DNA from: Rhodanobacter sp. Root480
GTDB taxonomy: Bacteria; Pseudomonadota; Gammaproteobacteria; Xanthomonadales; Rhodanobacteraceae
Length of the DNA: 64,000 bases
Direction: 5' to 3'
Assembly: GCF_001426645.1 (NCBI RefSeq)
Contig: NZ_LMEX01000001.1
Location: 186,449 to 250,448 of the forward strand
In this document: piece after piece, positions 8,408 to 16,142 of the stretch
Position numbering within the stretch: position 1 is the first letter of the stretch
How the letters are laid out: each line of letters begins with the position of its first letter
Made by a program: the position numbers and the translations under genes
Notes under the pieces: generated by a model
The model's input: only the letters and a program-made list of their open reading frames with translations
The model's database searches: none
Told to the model about the DNA's origin: nothing

Positions 8408-9658
8408 GTGACGGTGGTGGTATCGCCGGTCGAACTGGCCGACATGGCTGCGCGCTTTCGCGGCGTGCGCCGACGCACTCTGGATCTGTGTGCCGGACTG
8501 TCCGCCGAAGACCTGCAAATTCAGTCGATGGCCGATGCCAGCCCCGGCAAATGGCATCTCGCGCACACCAGCTGGTTCTTCGAGCAGTTCGTGCTTGCCC
8601 GCGACCCGGCCTGGAAGCCGCGCAACGAAGCGTGGCTGTACCTGTTCAACTCCTACTACCAGTCGGTCGGCCCGATGCACGCGCGGCCGCAGCGCGGCTT
8701 GCTGTCGCGCCCGTCGCTGGAAGAGGTGTTCGCGTATCGGCGCTACGTCGACGACGCGGTGGGCGAACTGCTCGCAAGCCACGCGGATGCCGAGCTGATC
8801 ACGCGGGTGGAACTGGGCCTGCAGCACGAACAACAGCACCAGGAATTGCTGCTGACCGACATCAAGCACGCGTTCTGGTGCAATCCCCTGCGCCCGGCCT
8901 ACCACGCCGCACCCGCGGCGGACGCCGGTGCGCCGATGCCCCAGCGTTTCATCTCCGGGCGCGAAGGCATCGTCGAAACCGGCAACGACGCGGAAGGCTT
9001 TGCGTTCGACAACGAAACGCCGCGCCATCGCGAATTGCTGCACCCGCACGCGCTGGCCAATCGGCTGGTGACCAACGCCGAGTACCTGGCGTTCGTGCGC
9101 GAAGGTGGTTATCGCGAACCGGGGCTGTGGCTTTCCGATGGCTGGGCCACCGTGCAGCGCGAGGGTTGGCAGCACCCGCTGTATTGGGATGACGACCTGG
9201 CGCGCGAGTTCACCCTGGCCGGCATGCAGGCGCTGTCGCCGCACGCGCCGGTGTGCCACTTGAGCTATTACGAAGCGGACGCGTTCGCGCGCTGGGCCGG
9301 CGCCCGCCTGCCGACCGAGGCCGAATGGGAATCGGCCGCTTCGCGGGTTGCCGTTGCCGGCAACCTGCAGGAAACCGGGCGTCTTCATCCGGCGCCGGCC
9401 GAGCCCGGCGATGACATGCTTCAGATGTATGGCGACGTGTGGGAATGGACCGCGTCGCCGTACATCAGCTATCCGGGCTTTCGCCCGTTGCCCGGTTCGC
9501 TGGGCGAATACAACGGCAAATTCATGTGCGGTCAGTGGGTGTTGCGTGGCGGGTCCTGCGCGACCCCGCGCGATCACGTGCGCGCCAGCTACCGCAACTT
9601 TTTTCCACCTCATGCCCGCTGGCAGTTTTCCGGGCTACGACTGGGACAGGATCGATGA
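8408..9658 (+). CDS. egtB: Ergothioneine biosynthesis protein EgtB (sulfoxide synthase)
   Basis: Non-haem iron enzyme that joins a thiol donor (gamma-Glu-Cys or Cys) to hercynine with O2. 416 residues. The N-terminal DinB-like four-helix domain has the iron ligands: HLAHTSWFFEQF (His near residue 50-53) and the HEQQHQE motif (about 139-146). The C-terminal FGE-sulfatase/C-type-lectin domain has GRLPTEAEWE, YGDVWEWT and WVLRGGSCATPRDHVRASYRNFF. Start is the GTG at the front; an ATG 36 bases further in (MAARFRG) is possible. It overlaps egtD as ATGA, forming a two-gene ergothioneine operon. EgtA, EgtC and EgtE are not here, so the thiol donor is undecided. Confidence 0.92.
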   Translation: MTVVVSPVELADMAARFRGVRRRTLDLCAGLSAEDLQIQSMADASPGKWHLAHTSWFFEQFVLARDPAWKPRNEAWLYLFNSYYQSVGPMHARPQRGLLSRPSLEEVFAYRRYVDDAVGELLASHADAELITRVELGLQHEQQHQELLLTDIKHAFWCNPLRPAYHAAPAADAGAPMPQRFISGREGIVETGNDAEGFAFDNETPRHRELLHPHALANRLVTNAEYLAFVREGGYREPGLWLSDGWATVQREGWQHPLYWDDDLAREFTLAGMQALSPHAPVCHLSYYEADAFARWAGARLPTEAEWESAASRVAVAGNLQETGRLHPAPAEPGDDMLQMYGDVWEWTASPYISYPGFRPLPGSLGEYNGKFMCGQWVLRGGSCATPRDHVRASYRNFFPPHARWQFSGLRLGQDR

Positions 9659-10644
9659 ACACCATGCAACCTTGCGGCATCGAGGATGACGATCGCCAGC
9701 CACCGATGAATGGTTTGCTGGAGATTGCGCAACGCGGGCTGGGCCTGAAACCCAAGCGCCTGCCGTCGTGGCTGTTTTACGACGAGCGTGGCTCCGCGTT
9801 GTTCGAGCAGATTTGCGAGCAGCCGGAGTACTACCTCACCCGCCGCGAAATCGCGCTGATGGACGAGCACGCGGCCAGCATTGCCGACAGCCTCGGCAGC
9901 GATGTGCGGCTGGTGGAGTACGGCAGCGGCAACGCGCGCAAGACCAGCCAGTTGCTGCGGCAGATGCACGCGCCGGTGGCTTACGTGCCGGTGGAGATTT
10001 CGCCGGAGCCGCTGCAGCAGAGCGTGGAGCGCCTGGCCAGGGAGTTTCCGTCGTTGCCGGTGCAGCCGTTGTGTGCGGATTTCAGCAAATCGCTGCGCTT
10101 GCCGATTCCGCCACGGGCGCCGCGTCGCACCGTGGTCTACTTCCCCGGCTCGACCATCGGCAATTTCGAGAGCCGCGAAGCGGTCGCGTTGCTGCGCAAG
10201 ATCCGCAACGAAATGGGCGACGCCGGCGGCGTCCTGGTGGGTGTGGATCTGAAGAAGGATCCCGCGGTGATCGAGGCGGCGTACAACGACCGCGCCGGGG
10301 TCACTGCCGCTTTCACCCTGAACATGCTGGAGCGGCTCAACCGCGAAATCGGCAGTGATTTCGTGCTCTCGCAGTTTGCCCACCGCGCGCACTACAACCC
10401 GATGGCCGGGCGCATCGAGACGCACATCGTGAGCCGTTGCGCGCAGCAGGTGAAGATCGGCCGGGCCAGCGTGGCGTTTCGCGAGGACGAGGCGATCCAG
10501 GTGGAATACAGCTGCAAGTATTCGGTCGAGGATTTCGCGGCCATGGCTGCTCGCGCCGGGCTGGCCGTCGAACAGGTGTGGATGGACGCGAAGAAGATGT
10601 TCAGCGTGCAGTATCTGGTGCGTGCCAGCACGGTCGCGCGCTAA
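9655..10644 (+). CDS. egtD: L-histidine N-alpha-methyltransferase EgtD
   Basis: Trimethylates histidine with three SAM molecules to hercynine, the first step of ergothioneine synthesis. 329 residues, standard length. SAM-binding LVEYGSGNARKT (about residues 83-94), substrate-loop YFPGSTIGNF (about 162-171) and GVDLKKDP (about 197-204), and the C-terminal FSVQYLVRA are typical. The start ATG lies inside the egtB stop (ATGA); MNGLL, 51 bases downstream, is a weaker alternative. Ergothioneine is an intracellular antioxidant; no oxidative-stress regulator is adjacent. Confidence 0.95.
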   Translation: MNTMQPCGIEDDDRQPPMNGLLEIAQRGLGLKPKRLPSWLFYDERGSALFEQICEQPEYYLTRREIALMDEHAASIADSLGSDVRLVEYGSGNARKTSQLLRQMHAPVAYVPVEISPEPLQQSVERLAREFPSLPVQPLCADFSKSLRLPIPPRAPRRTVVYFPGSTIGNFESREAVALLRKIRNEMGDAGGVLVGVDLKKDPAVIEAAYNDRAGVTAAFTLNMLERLNREIGSDFVLSQFAHRAHYNPMAGRIETHIVSRCAQQVKIGRASVAFREDEAIQVEYSCKYSVEDFAAMAARAGLAVEQVWMDAKKMFSVQYLVRASTVAR

Positions 10645-10679
10645 CACCGAGTCGTCAATCTCGCGATGGCGCGCCCGCG

Positions 10680-11033
10680 CTAGCTCAGTACGACCGGCGT
10701 GGGCAGCGTGTTTCCATACCATTTGCGCCGCTCCTCGCGACAGCTGGGGCTGCCCATGGCGTACTTGCGGCAGATCCCGGGACGGTCGGCGTAGATGGTG
10801 CACCGCATGGTCAGCGGATCGAGCGCGGCGCACCAACCGTCCTCACCCTTGGCCAGGGTTTCCATGCCATGGTCGTCGTGCTCGATCAGCCAGTCGGGGA
10901 CATGATCGTCGGGCATCAGCACGACGGTGAGCCGGCAACACACGGCCTCGCACGACGTGCAATGCACGGTGGGATCCACACTTTCCGCGTAGCTGTCGGG
11001 GGACTTGGTCACGCCACAGTATGACCGGGTCAC
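10680..11033 (-). CDS. YkgJ-type cysteine-cluster protein
   Basis: 117 residues. Four cysteines in CTSCEAVCC (about residues 25-33) and further ones in GWCAAL, MRCTIY, GICRKY and SPSC match the YkgJ family (UPF0153), thought to bind a zinc or iron-sulfur site. YADRPGICRKYAMG is the family signature. Function unknown in most members. It is convergent with egtD, 35 bases apart, with no obvious terminator between them. Confidence 0.8.
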   Translation of the reverse strand: MTRSYCGVTKSPDSYAESVDPTVHCTSCEAVCCRLTVVLMPDDHVPDWLIEHDDHGMETLAKGEDGWCAALDPLTMRCTIYADRPGICRKYAMGSPSCREERRKWYGNTLPTPVVLS

Positions 11034-11102
11034 GCGGCTTGAACGTGAACCGGGCGTCTGCGCATGCCGTCCCGGCTGCGGTATGCGCGGCCGGTCATCG
11101 CC

Positions 11103-11867
11103 TCAGTCGCGATTGCGACGTTCCCGCTTGCCGTCCGCCGACGACTTGTCGCCACGGTGGTGGCCGGTATGGGTGGACGGGGCGCGGCGTGGCTGGCGGT
11201 CAGCCCGCGCCGGTGTCGACGCGCGATTGATGTTCTGCGCCGGACGTACCGTCGTGGAGGGCCGGAAGCTCGACGAGCGTCGCGGCGGCGTCGATGTGAA
11301 GGAGTGACCACGGTCATGGCGCTCACGATGTTGCGTGGGCCCATCCGAGCGCCGCGGTGGCGAGGGGCGATGCACCGGCGGCGGTGACTGCCAATGCCGC
11401 GGCCGGTTGTAGTGTGGCGGACGCGGCCTGGCCGGCGAGTGATAGATGCGACGCGGTGGTGGCCGGTGCCGGATCGGGCGCTGATACCAGTAGCTGCGAT
11501 GCCGGTAGAACGGGCGTTCGCGGTAGTAACTGCCCCAGTAGTTGCCGATCACGAATGTGACGACGGGAATGCCGATGCGCGCACCGTACTCGGGCAGCAG
11601 CACGCGGCGGTTGTCGTAGTCGTAGCGCAGGTAATCGCCCACCATCCAGCCGCGGTTGCCGAACGCAATCACGTCACACCAGCCCCAGCCATCCGTGCAC
11701 CCCTGGATGGACACGCGGCTGCCCGCGGGGATCGTGGCGATCCACGGGTAGTCGACATCCGGCCCCGCGCGCAGATTGACGTTGGCGGTGACAAACCCGT
11801 CCGACGCCTGCGCCCACAACGGTGCAACCAGCAGCAGGGCGAGGCTGATCCAGCGCAGACGTTTCAT
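11103..11867 (-). CDS. Exported SH3-domain protein with basic Pro/Arg/His-rich tail
   Basis: 254 residues. Signal peptide MKRLRWISLALLLVAPLWAQA, then a bacterial SH3 domain (about residues 22-78; TANVNLRAGPDVDYPWIATI, GSRVSIQGCTDGWGWCDV), as in proteins that bind cell-wall peptides. After about residue 110 the chain becomes low-complexity: RHRPPPRRIYHSP-like repeats of Pro, Arg, His and Ser to the end, without a fold I can name. It probably sits in the periplasm, the basic tail perhaps touching murein or nucleic acid. The ATG at MKRLRW is chosen because a signal peptide begins there; the open frame extends 81 bases further upstream. Confidence 0.75.
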   Translation of the reverse strand: MKRLRWISLALLLVAPLWAQASDGFVTANVNLRAGPDVDYPWIATIPAGSRVSIQGCTDGWGWCDVIAFGNRGWMVGDYLRYDYDNRRVLLPEYGARIGIPVVTFVIGNYWGSYYRERPFYRHRSYWYQRPIRHRPPPRRIYHSPARPRPPHYNRPRHWQSPPPVHRPSPPRRSDGPTQHRERHDRGHSFTSTPPRRSSSFRPSTTVRPAQNINRASTPARADRQPRRAPSTHTGHHRGDKSSADGKRERRNRD

Positions 11868-11979
11868 GAGCGGTCTCCGTGTTGTACGTGGCACCGGACA
11901 ACTGCCGGCATCCCGTGGTGAGCAACGCAAAACTCCGGCGTGACACATCGTGCCGACTTTCGTCCAAATCGCGCGCAGC

Positions 11980-12037
11980 GCGCGTTGATGGCGGGTTATT
12001 TCATGACGTGAGTGGTGTCATGTTGCCATCAACGCGC
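11980..12037. repeat. Long inverted repeat (cruciform-prone)
   Basis: Outer arms GCGCGTTGATGGC and GCCATCAACGCGC are perfect complements (13 bp, 11980-11992 and 12025-12037). Nested inside is CATGAC / GTCATG (12002-12007, 12017-12022). There is no T tract on either strand, so it is not a standard terminator. It stands alone in the roughly 290-base space between the SH3 gene start and the flavin reductase stop; I see nothing else there. Confidence 0.7.
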
Positions 12038-12160
12038 TGATGCCCGGTACACAGATGGTTGAACGTGCCAGCGGACGTGCGGTGTACCGCGTGTCGACCC
12101 GTCGGGAAGGGAATCAGTCAGGTTGCGGGCGGCCGGGCAGTATGTGCACAAGCCGGTCGC

Positions 12161-12778
12161 TCACGGCATTGCCCCGGCAGATTGTGCCTCGCTGGCGGAC
12201 GGGACCACACGGAGCAGCCAGTGTTCGAATGCCAGCAGGAATCGTTGCAGCGACTGGGCGGTGGCCGGGTCAGTCAGGATGCCCCTGTCGTCGAAACGGG
12301 TGGTGGCGTTCGCCACGAATACCGTGGGTGTGGGCATCACCAAGGCCCCGCAGGCGTGCAGTACCTGTCGCAACGAGGCCTGGGCCAGACGCGTGCCCCA
12401 CGGGCCGCCGCTCGCGCCGAGCACGGCGATCGGTTTTTCCAGCAGCACTTCGCCCTCCGGCGCTTCGCGGGAAAGCCAGTCCAGTGCGTTTTTCAGCACG
12501 CCTGGCATGGCATGGTTGTATTCGGGCGTGGCGATGATCAGTCCGTCCGCAGCGGCAATGGCCGCGCGCAATGTCTGCACGCCGGCGGGGCCGGCCGGCT
12601 CACGCTGTTCCACATCCTCATCGAACAGCGGCACCGACGACAGCGCGTCGAACACGTCCAATCGCAATGTCGGTGGCGCCATGAAGGTGGCGGCGTGCAG
12701 CAGGCGGCGGTTCCACGAGGCACGGCGCAAACTGCCGGCCAGGCACAGTACCGATCGGGGTTGGCTGAGCGTGGGCAT
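12161..12778 (-). CDS. NADPH-dependent FMN reductase family protein
   Basis: 205-residue flavodoxin-fold quinone/flavin/azo reductase. GSLRRASWNRRLL (about residues 15-27) is the FMN-phosphate loop, and TPEYNHAMPGVLKNALDWLS (about 83-102) is the family's flavin-binding signature; GASGGPWGT follows. It uses NAD(P)H to reduce quinones, chromate or flavin; the substrate is not deducible. It is 17 bases downstream of the LysE-type gene on the same strand, so the two are likely one transcript under the divergent LysR regulator. Confidence 0.88.
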   Translation of the reverse strand: MPTLSQPRSVLCLAGSLRRASWNRRLLHAATFMAPPTLRLDVFDALSSVPLFDEDVEQREPAGPAGVQTLRAAIAAADGLIIATPEYNHAMPGVLKNALDWLSREAPEGEVLLEKPIAVLGASGGPWGTRLAQASLRQVLHACGALVMPTPTVFVANATTRFDDRGILTDPATAQSLQRFLLAFEHWLLRVVPSASEAQSAGAMP

Positions 12779-12795
12779 GGGTGTCTCCTTGCAAG

Positions 12796-13395
12796 TCAGT
12801 TCAGGGGAATCAGGAAAACCGCGCATGCCACCAGCAAGGCGCCCATGACGGCATCGACGCTGCGACGAACGACCGGCCGAGCCAGCCAGCGCGCCAGCCA
12901 TGCGCCGAATACGGCCCACAGCAACAGGCAAAGGGTTGGAATCAGCACGAACAAACCGGCCAGTGGCAGGTGTCCCCGCAAGCCGGTGGCAGGCCACGTC
13001 GCCAGCGCCGTCAGCACCATCACCCAGCTTTTCGGGTTGAGAAACTGGAAACCGATCAGCCCGAATGTGCTGATGGGAAGACCGTGTCCGAAGGCGGAAC
13101 CCTCGCTGCCCGTCGCGACCGCGCGGACGAACAGCGCGGCACCGAGCCAGCTCAGATACAGCGCACCTGCCATCCCGGTCCAGCGCTGAAACGACGGATA
13201 TGCCGTAAACAAGCCGCCAGCACCGAACGCGATCACGGCGAGCAACAACAGCCCTCCGAGCACGACACCGGCAATGGCCGGCAACGTACCGCGCAGGCCG
13301 GCCTGCATGGCAGCGCGCAGCACAACGAGATTGTTGGGACCTGGCGTGATCGCGGAGATGCCGAGCAGGCCGGCCAGGGCGAACAGGTGATTCAT
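12796..13395 (-). CDS. LysE-family amino-acid/metabolite exporter
   Basis: 199 residues with about six hydrophobic helices; the family motif ITPGPNNLVVL lies near residues 16-26, and LNPKSWVMVLTALATW is a conserved central helix. It exports an amino acid or homoserine-lactone-like compound across the inner membrane. I start at MNHLFALAGLLG; upstream in-frame codons are possible. It is transcribed away from the LysR gene, the common arrangement in which the regulator senses the exported compound. Confidence 0.88.
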   Translation of the reverse strand: MNHLFALAGLLGISAITPGPNNLVVLRAAMQAGLRGTLPAIAGVVLGGLLLLAVIAFGAGGLFTAYPSFQRWTGMAGALYLSWLGAALFVRAVATGSEGSAFGHGLPISTFGLIGFQFLNPKSWVMVLTALATWPATGLRGHLPLAGLFVLIPTLCLLLWAVFGAWLARWLARPVVRRSVDAVMGALLVACAVFLIPLN

Positions 13396-13487
13396 GTGCG
13401 TCAACACCTGGAGCAATGGTCGAAGATGTGAATGGTCAAGCCCTGCCATGGAGCGTGCCGCGATCCTTATGGTCTAGAATTTCGACC

Positions 13488-14393
13488 ATGAAAGACCTTC
13501 CCCTGAATGCCTTGCGTGCTTTCGCCTTGGTCTATGCGCACGGCGGCGTGCGTGCTGCGGCGCGCGAGTTGGGTATCGCCCATTCCTCGGTGAGCCGCCA
13601 TCTGGGCGAACTCGATCGTTGGCTGGGTGTGCCGTTGCTGCGCGCCGAGGCAGGACGCGGCGCCCCGGCTTTCACACCGCAGGGCGAGGCGCTGGGTCGC
13701 GCCACGCTGGCGGGCCTGGGAGAGATTGCGCAGGCTGTGGCCGTGCTGCGGGAAAGCCGGCCGGCCCACGCGGTGACGCTGTCCACCTCGCCCTCGTTTG
13801 CGATCCGCTGGTTGCTTCCGCGGCTGCCTGCGCTGGAAAAATCGCACCCCAAACTGGAGTTGTCCGTGCAGGTGGAGCAGCGCCTGGACGCCATGGACGA
13901 TGGCCGCGTCGACCTGGCCATACGCATGGGCCAGGGGCCATGGCCGGCCCTGCACGTGGAGCCATTGATGGACGATGCGCTCTACCCGGTGATCAGCCCG
14001 ACGTTGTGGCAGGCATCCGGTCGCCCATCGAAACCTGCGCAGTTGGCCGGCCTGCGCCTGCTGCATGATCGCGACCCGCAAGCGGCCTGGGAATCCTGGC
14101 GACGAATCCATGGCCCGGCCAGGCTCGCCTTGCAGGGTGGTGCGCGCTACACCTCGTCCGATCTCGTCCTGCGCGCGGCGGCGCAGGGGCAGGGCGTGGC
14201 GCTGGCACGTCACCGGCTGGCCGCGGATGACGTGGCGGGTGGCAGCTTGTTGCGGCCATTCGGCGAACTCGAGGTGCCGTTGGGGCCGTCCTATTGGATC
14301 GTGCGGCCGCAGGCAAAGCCGCGTACGGCGGTGGCCGCCGTGATCGACTGGCTGCATTGGCAGGCGGCGGGGTCGCGCCGACCGGCGCGCTGA
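13488..14393 (+). CDS. LysR-family transcriptional regulator (GcvA-like)
   Basis: 301 residues. N-terminal winged helix with LNALRAFALVYAHGGVRAAARELGIAHSSVSRH (helix-turn-helix about residues 20-40, cited here as separate segments of one region), then a substrate-binding domain beginning about residue 93 (VTLSTSPSFAIRWLLPRL). GcvA-type features include DLAIRMG and the long first helix. It probably controls the divergent LysE exporter and FMN reductase. TAGAAT about 8 bases before the ATG could be its -10. AATGGTC repeats at 13415 and 13431 plus ATGGTC at 13469 lie in the shared promoter region. Its stop abuts the trxC stop with no base between. Confidence 0.9.
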   Translation: MKDLPLNALRAFALVYAHGGVRAAARELGIAHSSVSRHLGELDRWLGVPLLRAEAGRGAPAFTPQGEALGRATLAGLGEIAQAVAVLRESRPAHAVTLSTSPSFAIRWLLPRLPALEKSHPKLELSVQVEQRLDAMDDGRVDLAIRMGQGPWPALHVEPLMDDALYPVISPTLWQASGRPSKPAQLAGLRLLHDRDPQAAWESWRRIHGPARLALQGGARYTSSDLVLRAAAQGQGVALARHRLAADDVAGGSLLRPFGELEVPLGPSYWIVRPQAKPRTAVAAVIDWLHWQAAGSRRPAR

Positions 14394-14834
14394 TCAGCCG
14401 CGTGCCAGCGCCCCTTCGATGAACTGCTGCAACTGCGCGGCGCTCAGTGCGCCGGATTGCCGCGCGATCTCGCGGCCACGTCGGAACACGATCAGGGTGG
14501 GAATGCTGCGGACATTGAAGCGTTGCGCCAGTTGCGGCTGCGCCTCGGTGTCCAGCTTGGCCAGGCGTGCACGTGGCTCCCACTGGCTGGCAGCGTTGGC
14601 GAATACGGGCGCGAAGCCCAGGCAGGGGCCGCACCACGGCGCCCAGAAATCCACCACCACGGGCACGTCGCCGCGCGCCGCCAGCGCGTCGAAGTTGGCT
14701 GTGGTCAATTCAAGCGGATGGCCTGGGAACAACGCCTCCTTGCAGCGGCCGCAGCGCGGCGCCTCACCGATACGGGCGGCTGGCACGCGGTTGAGCGCGT
14801 GGCAATGTGGGCAGGGAAGATCGATCGTGCTCAT
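14394..14834 (-). CDS. trxC: Thioredoxin 2
   Basis: Cytosolic protein-disulfide reductase. 146 residues. An N-terminal zinc ribbon with two CxxC pairs (Cys 8/11 and 28/31) precedes the thioredoxin domain, whose active site is WCGPC (Cys 68/71); the cis-Pro motif is RSIPTL. The zinc ribbon separates TrxC from TrxA. In enterobacteria it is an OxyR target; no such site is obvious here. Convergent with the LysR gene, stop next to stop. Confidence 0.95.
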   Translation of the reverse strand: MSTIDLPCPHCHALNRVPAARIGEAPRCGRCKEALFPGHPLELTTANFDALAARGDVPVVVDFWAPWCGPCLGFAPVFANAASQWEPRARLAKLDTEAQPQLAQRFNVRSIPTLIVFRRGREIARQSGALSAAQLQQFIEGALARG

Positions 14835-14917
14835 GCTGACTCCATGGCAACCTGCGCGCGAACCGCTGCATGTCCGGTCAGCCGCCGCTTCGGTGGAAAC
14901 GACGGCCGACGACTCAT

Positions 14918-15823
14918 TCAGCGTGACGGCACGCCGCGGGCGTATCGGCGATCATGGTAGACCCGATGGACGTGGCCGGCACCCAGGCTGCCGCCGATGG
15001 CCGCGGCAATCAGCGAAAGCAACAGGCTGGCGAACAGCACCCACATGGCCATCGCCATGTAATGCGCGGCGCTGTCGGCGGCAGCCTTGATGTCGCTGCG
15101 GGCACGCGCCGCAGGGGCGGAAAGCCCTTGCACGGTGCTGTCGATATCGGCCGGCGACAGGTTGGTGTTGGCGGCCAGCAACGCCTTGGCGGTATCGGGC
15201 TGGTCGGCGATCAAGGCCATCGTCGCGACGCTCGCCGTACGCGGATCCAGTCGCACCGGCGCCGTGGCCATGCCTCCCGTCGTCGGCGCGTAGATGGAGC
15301 CCGATGCCGCGCCACCGGCTTGCCGCACCCGTTGCATCAGCTGCGCCTGCAACGCCACGCGGGCATCCGCCCCGGTGTGCTGGCCGCCGTGTGGCATGCC
15401 ATGGGCATGCGCGCCCAGGCGGGCACCGCCCATCATGCTGGCGCCGCTGCCGATGGCACCGCCCATGCCCAGGGCCAGCAACAATCCGGACGCGGCAATC
15501 GAAAGGCCCCAGACGGTAATGCCGTGCATGACGCCCATGTTCCGGTCATCACGGCTGTCGAACCAACTGGCGAACATGCCGCCAAGCAACAAGGCCACGA
15601 TCCAGGTGACGATCACCCACAACGCCGTACCGATGCCGATGCCCTTGGCCGTCGCTTCAGCGTCGTAAGGGTCGAAGGCGGAAAAGCCCATCGCCAGTCC
15701 GCCCACGTACATCAGAAACGCGACGCCGACGGCGACCAGCCAGCCGGCAATGATTGCGCCCCAGTTCATCGAGGGCTGGCTCAGCTCCACGATTTCCGTG
15801 CGCTCGATTTCCACTTGTGCCAT
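14918..15823 (-). CDS. Four-helix membrane protein of unknown function
   Basis: 301 residues. Helices at about 19-42 (WGAIIAGWLVAVGVAFLMYVGG), 63-85, 102-126 and 252-280. Between helices 3 and 4 is a long, probably periplasmic or cytosolic loop with a Gly/His/Met-rich start (MMGGARLGAHAHGMPHGG) and an Ala-rich helical part. The N-terminus is acidic. It resembles membrane proteins loosely labelled PhnA-like, but I cannot name a function. It follows a 46-residue membrane peptide gene on the same strand by 52 bases, the likely first gene of the unit. Confidence 0.6.
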   Translation of the reverse strand: MAQVEIERTEIVELSQPSMNWGAIIAGWLVAVGVAFLMYVGGLAMGFSAFDPYDAEATAKGIGIGTALWVIVTWIVALLLGGMFASWFDSRDDRNMGVMHGITVWGLSIAASGLLLALGMGGAIGSGASMMGGARLGAHAHGMPHGGQHTGADARVALQAQLMQRVRQAGGAASGSIYAPTTGGMATAPVRLDPRTASVATMALIADQPDTAKALLAANTNLSPADIDSTVQGLSAPAARARSDIKAAADSAAHYMAMAMWVLFASLLLSLIAAAIGGSLGAGHVHRVYHDRRYARGVPSR

Positions 15824-15875
15824 GTCGTTCTCCCGCGGTGGGTGATCGGATCGAAGATGCCTTCGCGGCCGCGGA

Positions 15876-16016
15876 TCAGGTGCAACCGCGCAACAGGAAC
15901 AACACGATCAGTACCGGGATGGGAATGCCCAGCAGCCACAGCAGCACCCAGCCGATGCCACCTTTCTGCTTCTGCCGGTCAAGCTCCCGGCGATAGGCCT
16001 CAACCAATGTTTTCAT
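15876..16016 (-). CDS. 46-residue single-helix membrane peptide
   Basis: Small open frame read as MKTLVEAYRRELDRQKQKGG, then one strongly hydrophobic helix (about residues 21-43, WVLLWLLGIPIPVLIVLFLL) and a short RGCT end. A charged amphipathic head followed by a hydrophobic helix is typical of real small membrane proteins and unlike random frame. AGGGAGAG precedes the ATG at good spacing. It lies directly upstream of the four-helix membrane protein, suggesting a small accessory subunit. No function is known to me. Confidence 0.72.
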   Translation of the reverse strand: MKTLVEAYRRELDRQKQKGGIGWVLLWLLGIPIPVLIVLFLLRGCT

Positions 16017-16142
16017 GCGGCTCTCCCTGGTGGATATGGCATCCGGGATGGATGCGGCGCATCACCGCGGCGGCGCGGTGATGCGCCAGGGGAAAGTGCT
16101 ACGGCAGGCGTGGATGGCTCGTGATGCGCAACCGCGTTGCGT

